This document shows, piece after piece, positions 1 through 6,880 of a stretch of DNA of 27,676 bases. Origin of the DNA: UMGS1279 sp045534095 (GTDB lineage Bacteria > Bacillota > Clostridia > Oscillospirales > Acutalibacteraceae); NCBI GenBank assembly GCA_045534095.1, contig JAZSJA010000113.1, positions 1-27,676 of the forward strand, in the 5' to 3' direction. Numbering within the stretch: the first letter of the stretch is position 1; each line of letters opens with the position of its first letter. The notes under the pieces are model-generated. The model had not been told where the DNA came from. It did not search any database and saw only the letters and a program-made list of their open reading frames with translations. A program made the position numbers and the translations under genes.

Positions 1-23
1 AAAAAAGGGGGATAGAATTTAGA

Positions 24-2105
24 ATGAAAAGAGACAACTATAAGGTTTCAAGAATGACACACAGATTTAACTTTGAGCCTGAAGATACATACGAAGTTAA
101 ATGCGCTAAAATACGCGCTCGCATTGAGGAGTTAAAGGCTAAGGGCTACGGCGGTATTGTAACCAACATTACATGGGGTGAGAATTATTTAAACGCTCCC
201 ATGGAATTTGAGCTTATGAAGGAAAAGGTTCAAATCTGCAAAGAATTAGGTATGCGTTTGTGGGTTTATGATGAAGACAGATATCCCAGTGGCGGCGCAG
301 GAACCAAAACTTTAGATGCAAACATTGACTTTGAGGCTCGCGGTCTTGTTATGGTTTGGCACGTTATCGCTCCCGGTGAAACCCTTACTCAGTCTTTACC
401 TCACGGTCATGAGAAGCTTATCTCAGCAGTAAGCTATAAAATCGCAGGCGAAACGCCTACCGATGATGAACTTCTTACTCCTTATGTGCGTTATAGTGTA
501 GACCCCGTAGAGTTCAAAAACGATACCGATTCAAACCTACTCTGCCTTGCTTTCTACTCCAAACATCTTTATGAAGGTACCCATGCACAAAACAATAACG
601 GTTGTCATCGTCGTTATATTGACGTTAGTAACCCCGAAGCAATTGCGGAGTTTATTAATAATACATATCGCCGATATACTGAGGCAATTGGCGAATATTA
701 TTCACCCGCTTTTGGTGATGATGGTGAAAATTCTGTAGTCGAGGCAATCTTTGTAGATGAGCCTTCCTATATGGGTGTTTATATCAATGATAAGCTAGAA
801 GCAAGAACTGTTCACCCCGTAGATGAAACCATTCCTCTTTACCCTGTAGTAAACTGGGGTAAAAACGTGCTAAACCGTTTTGCAAGCACCTATGGATATC
901 GTTTAGAGGATGAGCTTACCGCACTTTTCTTAGGTCATAGTGAGCATTTCTGCCAAATTCGTCACGACTATTATCAGTTAATGAGCGATTTGTATGAGCA
1001 GGCATTTTATGCACAGCTTTCCGATTACTGTGCACAGGTAGGTCTGAACTTCTCAGGTCACCTTTTGCTTGAAGACCAAATTACATGGCACGTTATGTTT
1101 GAGGGCAACCTCTTTAATTTGCTTCGTCATATGCACATTACGGGTATGGATATGCTTTCTTCTCTCCCTGAGGAGGTTTGGGGTATGGCGTTCACTCCCA
1201 AGCTTACTCGCAGTATTTCCGAGCTTTACGGTCGCGGGCACTTAATGTCTGAGTCATCCGGATTCAATCAGGGTATTAATATGGATAATTTTTCCCTTGC
1301 ACATATGTACAACGCTCTTATGCTGCAGCTGGCGTTTGGTGTTGACATATTCCATTCTTACTATATCGACGATGACGCTGATGGCACCAAGAAAAAGATT
1401 CTTGATGCCATAGCACTTGCAACCGAAAAAATTACCGGTAAACGCGTATCTGACACACTTCTTTTATACCCAATCGAAACTATGATGCGCCGCCGCAAAC
1501 CTTTATATCATAGCATTGAAGATTGCCATGAGCCTATAATTCGTGAGCAGGATGATAACGGTTGGGCATATATGAAGGCCTCAGAAGATGCAATGCTTGG
1601 CGCACAGTTCACAATGCTTAATGCACAGCACAACTTCACATATATTGATGCCGGTACTGCAAACCGTCAGGCAGCAGGCAAGTGGAAAAACTTTATAGTT
1701 GGCGCTTGTGATGTTACCGATGAAACATTACTTGCAATCAATCGTTTAGCCAAAGGCGGTACCCAGATTATCTGGTACGCTCCCGAAGGCACCGAGATGT
1801 TTGATAGTGAGTTTGATAAACTTCCCGCAGGTACAGTTCGTGTTACTTCTGAAGAAGAGCTTGTTGCAACACTTTGTCCGAGCGGCACATTGCTTACAGG
1901 TGATAACAAAGGTATTGCTATGGCAGAGAACGCAGACTACGTACTTCTTGTTAACAAAGACAACGTAGAAAAGAAGGTTTGCTGGCATGGTGAATTCGAG
2001 GGTATTATGAACGCTTATGAAGCAGCTGATGTAGCTATAGAAAAATGCGATTGCGGTGTATGCTTCACTATTGGTGGACTCGAAACCCTTATTTTGAAAA
2101 AATAA
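24..2105 (+). CDS. Glycosidase-like protein, distant GH106 (alpha-L-rhamnosidase) type
   Basis: A 693-residue protein with no signal peptide, so probably cytoplasmic and acting on imported oligosaccharides. The N-terminal part reads like the TIM barrel of GH106-type enzymes: GYGGIVTN at about 41-48, a YDEDRYPSGGAG block at 82-93, and a strand-end DEP motif (D245, E246) that could hold a catalytic acid. A second acidic candidate is E410 in a SESSG block. The C-terminal 150 or so residues look like a beta-rich accessory domain. It is shorter than classical GH106 enzymes, which are near 1000 residues, so extra modules appear to be missing. The start is supported by an AGGGGGAT ribosome binding site eight or so bases upstream. 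A rhamnulokinase lies about 10 kb away, which makes rhamnoside hydrolysis plausible, but substrate and family are inferred from motif memory only and activity is unproven. Confidence 0.6.
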   Translation: MKRDNYKVSRMTHRFNFEPEDTYEVKCAKIRARIEELKAKGYGGIVTNITWGENYLNAPMEFELMKEKVQICKELGMRLWVYDEDRYPSGGAGTKTLDANIDFEARGLVMVWHVIAPGETLTQSLPHGHEKLISAVSYKIAGETPTDDELLTPYVRYSVDPVEFKNDTDSNLLCLAFYSKHLYEGTHAQNNNGCHRRYIDVSNPEAIAEFINNTYRRYTEAIGEYYSPAFGDDGENSVVEAIFVDEPSYMGVYINDKLEARTVHPVDETIPLYPVVNWGKNVLNRFASTYGYRLEDELTALFLGHSEHFCQIRHDYYQLMSDLYEQAFYAQLSDYCAQVGLNFSGHLLLEDQITWHVMFEGNLFNLLRHMHITGMDMLSSLPEEVWGMAFTPKLTRSISELYGRGHLMSESSGFNQGINMDNFSLAHMYNALMLQLAFGVDIFHSYYIDDDADGTKKKILDAIALATEKITGKRVSDTLLLYPIETMMRRRKPLYHSIEDCHEPIIREQDDNGWAYMKASEDAMLGAQFTMLNAQHNFTYIDAGTANRQAAGKWKNFIVGACDVTDETLLAINRLAKGGTQIIWYAPEGTEMFDSEFDKLPAGTVRVTSEEELVATLCPSGTLLTGDNKGIAMAENADYVLLVNKDNVEKKVCWHGEFEGIMNAYEAADVAIEKCDCGVCFTIGGLETLILKK

Positions 2106-2131
2106 ACATTATTATAAATATATATTTAACG

Positions 2132-2167
2132 GAATGCACAGTACCGCATTTATGGTGCTGTGCGTTC
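2132..2167 (+). terminator. Long hairpin without U-tract after the glycosidase gene
   Basis: GAATGCACAG at 2132-2141 pairs with CTGTGCGTTC at 2158-2167 with one G-U wobble. TACC/GGTG extends the stem to about 14 pairs around an eight-base loop. No T-run follows (TATAGTGTAAAT), so it may be a weak terminator, an mRNA-stabilising 3' structure, or a leader element of the MATE gene whose start lies 35 bases on. Confidence 0.45.
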
Positions 2168-2202
2168 TATAGTGTAAATCTTTGATTGGGGATAATTTGT
2201 TA

Positions 2203-3585
2203 ATGAAGCCTACTTTAAAAAAATCTTCAAAAAACTTATCGGAGCTTTTAACGGTTACTACCTCTTTAGGTAGCTTAAATTTAATCAAACTAGCAATTCC
2301 TATGTTTTTTGAATATATATTCAACTTCCTTATAAGTACGGTTAGTGCAATTGTACTTAGTGGACATTCGCAAGACGCATTTAACGCCGCCTTATCTGCC
2401 GGTAAGGTTATAACCTTGTTTATAGTTTTCCTTTCCGGTATTTCAACGGGTGGTTCTGTATTAGTTAGTAATTTAATTGGTGCAGAGCGTATTGAAAAGG
2501 TTAAAAAGGCCTGCCTTTCCCTTATAATGTTGCTTACGGGTATAGGCATAGTTTTTACAATAATCTTGTATGTTGCGGCACCTAACGTTGCTAATTGGTT
2601 AAATCTTACAGGCGAAGCAAACGAGTTAGCGGTAGTCTATATGCGTATACGTGCCATTGAACTTATTTTTAAATCTACATACACTATTTTAATTGCTTTG
2701 ATGCGTTGCTACGGATATACCCATATTGCTGTTACCGTAGGCATTATAACCAGCATTTTAAACTTAATTTGCAGTATTTATGCCGTTCATTACGCAACTG
2801 TTCCCTTCTTATCAGGTGTTAGTGGTGTAGCTTTAGGTAGTGCTCTTAGTCAGGCTGTGGGTTGCGGTATAGCATTTGTTATGTTCCGTATATATAAAAT
2901 CAAGATTGCCTTGCCTGAGAGCTTTAAGGAATTTTTTGATTTTGTTAAAAGGGCACTTTACATTGGTATTCCCACCTGTATTGCAAGTAGTAGTTATAAC
3001 ATTGCACAGATTATTACAACCTCTTTTGCTTCAGGTCTACATGAAAACGTACTTACTGCAAAAGGCGTTTTAGATAGTGTGGTACAGTACGCTTATGTAC
3101 TTGGTATGAGCGTGGCAATGGCAAACTCCTTGCTAATAGGCAGATTGTATGGCGCAGGACGATTTGACCATGCACGTCAGTTAAACAAAACCTTGGTAAA
3201 ATTCACTGTACCTGCTAACATGCTGGTGTCGGTGTTGATTATACTCTTCAGAGTACCATTATTGTCATTATTTACAGATAATGAGTCAATCATAAAAATG
3301 GCGCTCGGTATTTTGTTTATAGATATTATAGCAGAGGGAGCGAGAGGCGTTAGTCATATTTATGAAGCATCTCTTCGTGCCTCTAACGACGTTACCTTAA
3401 CCATGGTAGTTACTATGGCTTCATGTTGGGTGTTTAGCGTAGGACTGGGATATATTCTTGCCGTAACCTGCGATATGGGACTAATGGGATTCTGGATTGC
3501 TCTTGTTGCCGATGAGCTTGTTCGTGCTATATATACCGCTCTTCGCTGGAAATCTAATCGTTGGGCAACCAAAACAAAAATATAA
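2203..3585 (+). CDS. MATE family multidrug/toxin exporter
   Basis: A 460-residue polytopic membrane protein of about 12 hydrophobic helices, the usual MATE length. It starts with the typical LIKLAIPMFFEYIFNFLI first helix, followed by a stretch of ISTGGSVLVSNLIGA type that in the family lines the N-lobe. MATE proteins export drugs, toxins or metabolites in exchange for Na+ or H+; the substrate cannot be told from sequence. I prefer the ATG at 2203, which has GGGGA ten bases upstream. A TTG at 2182 would add seven residues but has no ribosome binding site. It lies in the same direction as the glycosidase-like gene, separated by a hairpin, and ends before a strong terminator. A role in sugar export is possible but unsupported. 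Confidence 0.88.
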   Translation: MKPTLKKSSKNLSELLTVTTSLGSLNLIKLAIPMFFEYIFNFLISTVSAIVLSGHSQDAFNAALSAGKVITLFIVFLSGISTGGSVLVSNLIGAERIEKVKKACLSLIMLLTGIGIVFTIILYVAAPNVANWLNLTGEANELAVVYMRIRAIELIFKSTYTILIALMRCYGYTHIAVTVGIITSILNLICSIYAVHYATVPFLSGVSGVALGSALSQAVGCGIAFVMFRIYKIKIALPESFKEFFDFVKRALYIGIPTCIASSSYNIAQIITTSFASGLHENVLTAKGVLDSVVQYAYVLGMSVAMANSLLIGRLYGAGRFDHARQLNKTLVKFTVPANMLVSVLIILFRVPLLSLFTDNESIIKMALGILFIDIIAEGARGVSHIYEASLRASNDVTLTMVVTMASCWVFSVGLGYILAVTCDMGLMGFWIALVADELVRAIYTALRWKSNRWATKTKI

Positions 3586-3612
3586 AAATGTTAAAATAAA
3601 TTTATAAAATAT

Positions 3613-3660
3613 AAAATCTGCAATAAGGTGATTTTTCGCTTTATTGCAGATTTTCATTTT
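3613..3660 (+). terminator. Rho-independent terminator after MATE gene
   Basis: A perfect 14-bp inverted repeat, AAAATCTGCAATAA at 3613-3626 and TTATTGCAGATTTT at 3641-3654, extendable by four partly wobble pairs. It is followed by CATTTTTA. The A-rich left arm means it could also act weakly on the other strand. Confidence 0.85.
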
Positions 3661-3684
3661 TATATTATTCTAATTTAAAACTAT

Positions 3685-3721
3685 AAAAAACTTCCGATAA
3701 CCCTAACCGAGTTACCGGAAG
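3685..3721 (-). terminator. Rho-independent terminator of the SDR/dehydrogenase operon
   Basis: Read on the minus strand, CTTCCGGTAAC (3721-3711) pairs with GTTATCGGAAG (3701-3691) with one G-U wobble, followed directly by six T (3690-3685). It lies 21 bases past the stop codon of the SDR gene, so the two convergent transcripts each have their own terminator. Confidence 0.88.
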
Positions 3722-3741
3722 CAAAAATATTTTATTTGATT

Positions 3742-4749
3742 TTATCTTTTAGGATAGCCTGCTCTGTAGGTGGCAACAAGATTATCCATATCGTTATCCC
3801 AGTCATAGTCTACAATGGCTCTTGTGACAGGGTCGGCGTCAAACCATTCCACTATGCGTTTGGCACCCTCTTCAAAGGAAATTTTGCAAGCAAAATCGGG
3901 AACGAATTTCTTAATCTTGCTATTGTCAAACACGGCACTACAGGAATGATCTCCCAACAAACCATCACGAAGGTCGGGATTCCATTCTCCCAAATAGTCG
4001 GAAGCAATGTGGATTAAATTTGCCTCTACACCGGCGGCGTGAGCCAAATAGGTATAGATGCGGTCCCAGTCCAAAACCTCATCGGTGGTGATATGGAAAG
4101 CCTCACCAATGGTGTCGGGATTACCGCAAAGGCCTACAAGACCACGACCGAAGTCATCGGTATGGGTGATGGTCCATAAAGATGTGCCGTCACCGTTAAC
4201 CACAATAGGCTTGCCCTTACGCATACGATGAATCAAGGTGTAAGGGTTCTTGCGGCTGTTTAATGAGAGAAGTGGATGAAAATCGGAATATGTAAGAGAA
4301 GGACGTACGATAACACCAGGGAAGCCCTTTTCGATGTGGCGACGAAGAGTATTCTCAGCAGCCAATTTGTTGCGTGCATAGGCACTATGAATATTGCCCA
4401 GAGGGGCGTCCTCAGTAACAACGTATTGGGGGAGTGGCTTTTTGTAAACGGTGCCCGATGAGATAAAAATATACTGCTTAGTATGGCCTGTGAAGATGCG
4501 AACAGCCTTTTCCATGGCAGCTGCATTCATAACACGGAAATCTATTACGCTGTCAAACACCATATCGCCGATAGCAGCCTTGGTGGCGGCCTCGTCGGTG
4601 TAGTCAGCACTCAGGATTTTAGCCCCGGGAAGGACACGGTCATTGCTGTTGCCACGGTTTAGAAGATATAATTCATATCCGCGTGCGAGAGCTTCAGCTT
4701 GGGCACCGGAACTAGTAACACCGGTACCGCCGGTGATTAAAATTTTCAT
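3742..4749 (-). CDS. Extended SDR, NAD-dependent epimerase/dehydratase family
   Basis: A 335-residue cytoplasmic oxidoreductase of the extended short-chain dehydrogenase family. The N-terminal nucleotide loop is TGGTGVTSSG (residues 6-15), where the third glycine of the usual GxxGxxG is serine, as in a subgroup of atypical epimerase-like SDRs. The catalytic part is visible: SSGTVY at 97-102 and YARNK at 124-128, giving the Tyr/Lys pair. The chosen ATG at 4749 has AAGGAAG eight bases upstream; an in-frame ATG 18 bases earlier lacks a good site. It is the second gene of a leftward operon, 60 bases after a zinc dehydrogenase. The pairing suggests oxidation or epimerisation of a sugar or polyol, but the substrate is unknown. 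Some relatives are annotated as mRNA-binding or isoflavone-reductase-like, so naming a reaction would be guesswork. Confidence 0.8.
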   Translation of the reverse strand: MKILITGGTGVTSSGAQAEALARGYELYLLNRGNSNDRVLPGAKILSADYTDEAATKAAIGDMVFDSVIDFRVMNAAAMEKAVRIFTGHTKQYIFISSGTVYKKPLPQYVVTEDAPLGNIHSAYARNKLAAENTLRRHIEKGFPGVIVRPSLTYSDFHPLLSLNSRKNPYTLIHRMRKGKPIVVNGDGTSLWTITHTDDFGRGLVGLCGNPDTIGEAFHITTDEVLDWDRIYTYLAHAAGVEANLIHIASDYLGEWNPDLRDGLLGDHSCSAVFDNSKIKKFVPDFACKISFEEGAKRIVEWFDADPVTRAIVDYDWDNDMDNLVATYRAGYPKR

Positions 4750-4809
4750 TGAGAGTCTTCCTTTCAAATTAAGAAATTTTCATATAACGCATATTATTGT
4801 GTGCTATTG

Positions 4810-5832
4810 TTACACACCAATCTCCATGATGATTTCCATGCCTTCGCCGGATTTCATCAACTCGATTCCCTTATCAAGCTCTTCCAAAGGAAGCACGTGG
4901 GTTACAAGGGGATCTAGATTTAACATTCCGGTCTCAAGAACGGTAATGGCTTGAGCCATAGAATCGTTGATGATGAAAGAACCCATAACGGTGAGTTCCT
5001 TGTTTTGGATGGGGCTGAAGCTCCATCCCTCTTCAGCGGTTCTGGGACCTGCGAAGCATAAAACGGTACCACGATATTCGGCATAGTCAATGGCAGTAAC
5101 CAACTGTCTGCCGGCGGCATCAATACAGAAATTAGCACGACGACCCCATTTTTCTATTAGTTTTTCTTTCACGTCGGGGCCTGCTGCATAAACGTCAAAT
5201 CCAAGCTCGCGAGCAATAGCCATACGATTTTCTTTTACCTCCACACAAGCTACACGGGCACCGGAAGCACGTGCTAACTGTGCAAAGAGCAGACCGATAG
5301 GACCGCAACCGAATACAACACAGGTATCACCGGGAGTGATGTTGAGTCTGGAGAAGCCGTTCATAGCACAGGATAATGGTTCTGCGAAAGCGGCATGGTT
5401 TAGAGGAACTTCCTTAGAAATAGGGAAGGCCAAGAATTCGTTGGTCTTTACATACTCGGCAAAGCCACCATCTACGGTAAGACCCATTAGCTTCATATTT
5501 TCGCAGTGGTTACGATAACCGGCACGGCATGATGGACATTTGCAACAGTAGGAATTGGGGTTAACTACTACTCGTTGACCAACACTTAGTCCGGTAACAC
5601 CGGAACCAATCTCTACAATCTCACCTACTAATTCATGACCTAAGATTTCACCACGAAGGTCTTTGCCTGCATATTCCAAAAGGTCGGAAAGAATTGCATC
5701 GGTACCGCATATGCTACATACCTGCACCTTAATTAGCACCTCGTCCGGCTCGGTGATTTGTGGTTTTGCCACCTGTTCTACCTCAAAATGGCCAACACCT
5801 TTCAAAAGTGACGCACGCATTGTTTCTGACAT
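4810..5832 (-). CDS. Zinc-dependent alcohol/polyol dehydrogenase (MDR family)
   Basis: A 340-residue medium-chain dehydrogenase resembling sorbitol, L-threonine and related dehydrogenases. Catalytic zinc ligands are visible as C42 (ICGTD), H66-E67 (GHE) and an acidic AEPLSCA block near 150. A structural zinc site is present as C96, C99, C102 and C110. The cofactor-binding loop is GCGPIG near 175-180, fitting NAD(H) use. The start has AAAGAGG eight bases upstream. It is the first gene of a leftward two-gene operon with the SDR gene, driven by a TTGACA-17-TATATT promoter and perhaps controlled by a palindrome just downstream of that promoter. The likely job is reversible oxidation of a secondary alcohol in a sugar or polyol; the exact substrate cannot be assigned from sequence. 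Confidence 0.88.
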   Translation of the reverse strand: MSETMRASLLKGVGHFEVEQVAKPQITEPDEVLIKVQVCSICGTDAILSDLLEYAGKDLRGEILGHELVGEIVEIGSGVTGLSVGQRVVVNPNSYCCKCPSCRAGYRNHCENMKLMGLTVDGGFAEYVKTNEFLAFPISKEVPLNHAAFAEPLSCAMNGFSRLNITPGDTCVVFGCGPIGLLFAQLARASGARVACVEVKENRMAIARELGFDVYAAGPDVKEKLIEKWGRRANFCIDAAGRQLVTAIDYAEYRGTVLCFAGPRTAEEGWSFSPIQNKELTVMGSFIINDSMAQAITVLETGMLNLDPLVTHVLPLEELDKGIELMKSGEGMEIIMEIGV

Positions 5833-5880
5833 AAATATACCTCTTTTCTACCGAAAAAAATCGGATTTAATATAAGATTT

Positions 5881-5902
5881 GCTAAACGCAACTGTGCGTA
5901 GC
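5881..5902 (-). other. Small hairpin in the dehydrogenase mRNA leader
   Basis: ACGCA pairs with TGCGT around a four-base loop, and GCT/AGC extends the stem past a two-base bulge. It lies in the roughly 100-base leader between the promoter and the start codon. No known riboswitch is recognised. Confidence 0.3.
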
Positions 5903-5913
5903 AATTTATTTTA

Positions 5914-5930
5914 GCTTTACTTAGTAAAGC
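5914..5930 (-). promoter_or_regulatory. Operator-like palindrome downstream of the dehydrogenase promoter
   Basis: GCTTTAC-TTA-GTAAAGC is a perfect palindrome with seven-base arms. It sits 11-27 bases downstream of the -10 box, at roughly +4 to +20, where a repressor would block transcription. The repressor family is not identifiable. It could instead form a hairpin in the leader RNA. Confidence 0.5.
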
Positions 5931-5940
5931 ACCAATATAT

Positions 5941-5969
5941 AATATATCACTGCACGGTTTTTTTGTCAA
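5941..5969 (-). promoter_or_regulatory. SigA-type promoter of the dehydrogenase/SDR operon
   Basis: On the minus strand a perfect TTGACA (5969-5964) is followed after exactly 17 bases by TATATT (5946-5941). Transcription would start near 5934, giving a leader of about 100 bases. Confidence 0.75.
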
Positions 5970-6019
5970 TATTTTCAAGAACAAAAACATATTTAATAAT
6001 AAATATGCAAAATTTAATC

Positions 6020-6048
6020 TTGAATTATTCTATATATAGTAGTATAAT
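6020..6048 (+). promoter_or_regulatory. SigA-type promoter of the tepA-ftsK operon
   Basis: TTGAAT (6020-6025), a 17-base spacer and a perfect TATAAT (6043-6048). The start would be near 6055, about 65 bases before the first ATG. Confidence 0.75.
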
Positions 6049-6120
6049 GTATTATGTATAAATTTATGTTTTTGTGGAATTATAGCTTATATGGTTTAAT
6101 CTCTTGAAAGGTGAGCGGCT

Positions 6121-6834
6121 ATGATTTCAAAAGAGCATAAAAATAAAATTAAATCAGGGCAAGAATCTATTTCGGGTGTTTCGGGCGAACAGCTTGAGCA
6201 AATAGAAAAAACAGGTTCGGTTACGCCCAAGGGTTCGAAATACGTTATTCATTGTCTTACGGTTGCGGGTGAGATTGAGGGGCATATTCAACTCCCGCAA
6301 GGAACAAAAGCAACAAGGTACGAGCATATTATCCCTCAGTTGGTAGCAATTGAGGAGGACCCCGAGGTGGACGGAATGCTTGTGGTTTTAAATACCGTAG
6401 GCGGTGACGTTGAGGCAGGTCTTGCCTTGGCGGAGCTTATTGCGGGTATGAAAAAGCCTACCGTATCTCTTGTTCTTGGCGGCGGGCATTCCATTGGCGT
6501 GCCTTTGGCGGTGGCATCGGACAAATCTTTTATTGTACCCTCAGCCACTATGACCATTCATCCCGTTCGTACAAGCGGACTTGTTTTGGGTGTTCCGCAA
6601 ACCTTAAATTATTTTGAGAAAATGCAGGAGCGGATAACAAGATTTGTAACGTCAAATTCCTCGGTTACCGCCGAAAAGCTTTATGAGCTTATGATGAATA
6701 CCGGCGAGCTTGCCACCGATATGGGGACCGTTCTTTGCGGTGATGATGCTGTGAAAATTGGACTTATTCACAAGGTTGGCAGTCTTAGTGATGCTATTGA
6801 TTGCCTTTATGATTTAATTGAAAAAAGTAAATAA
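6121..6834 (+). CDS. tepA: ClpP-fold serine protease, TepA (translocation-enhancing) type
   Basis: A 237-residue ClpP-like serine protease of the group found upstream of ftsK/spoIIIE in Firmicutes, where the Bacillus homologue is TepA (YmfB). The fold is seen in the VVLNTVGGDVEAGLALAE region near 95-112. Catalytic S124 lies in the GGGHSIG block, and H147 in MTIHPVR. An acidic partner is expected in the stretch before GDDAVKIGLI near the C terminus. Unlike ClpP it has no adjacent Clp ATPase. The role in Bacillus is linked to processing of proteins or signal peptides around export; here that is carried over by family and synteny. The ATG follows GAAAGGTGAG. It is the first gene of a five-gene operon, 46 bases before ftsK. 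Length fits the family. Confidence 0.85.
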   Translation: MISKEHKNKIKSGQESISGVSGEQLEQIEKTGSVTPKGSKYVIHCLTVAGEIEGHIQLPQGTKATRYEHIIPQLVAIEEDPEVDGMLVVLNTVGGDVEAGLALAELIAGMKKPTVSLVLGGGHSIGVPLAVASDKSFIVPSATMTIHPVRTSGLVLGVPQTLNYFEKMQERITRFVTSNSSVTAEKLYELMMNTGELATDMGTVLCGDDAVKIGLIHKVGSLSDAIDCLYDLIEKSK

Positions 6835-6837
6835 TTT

Positions 6838-6853
6838 GGCGACTAAAATCGCC
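6838..6853 (+). other. Weak intercistronic hairpin between tepA and ftsK
   Basis: GGCGA-CTAAAA-TCGCC followed by TTTAAT: five pairs and only three T. Too weak for full termination; it might tune downstream expression. Confidence 0.3.
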
Positions 6854-6880
6854 TTTAATACATAAAAAGGAAGTTTTTAA

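Noticed and set aside
1746..1988. Minus-strand reading frame inside the first glycosidase-like gene
   Set aside because: Shadow of the sense gene; no ribosome binding site or recognisable protein.
2182..2202. TTG start for the MATE protein
   Set aside because: No ribosome binding site; the ATG at 2203 has GGGGA at suitable spacing.
3736..4017. Plus-strand reading frame across the end of the SDR gene
   Set aside because: Antisense to the SDR coding sequence and without a ribosome binding site.
5833..5910. Riboswitch in the dehydrogenase leader
   Set aside because: Only a small bulged hairpin is visible, with no known riboswitch core.
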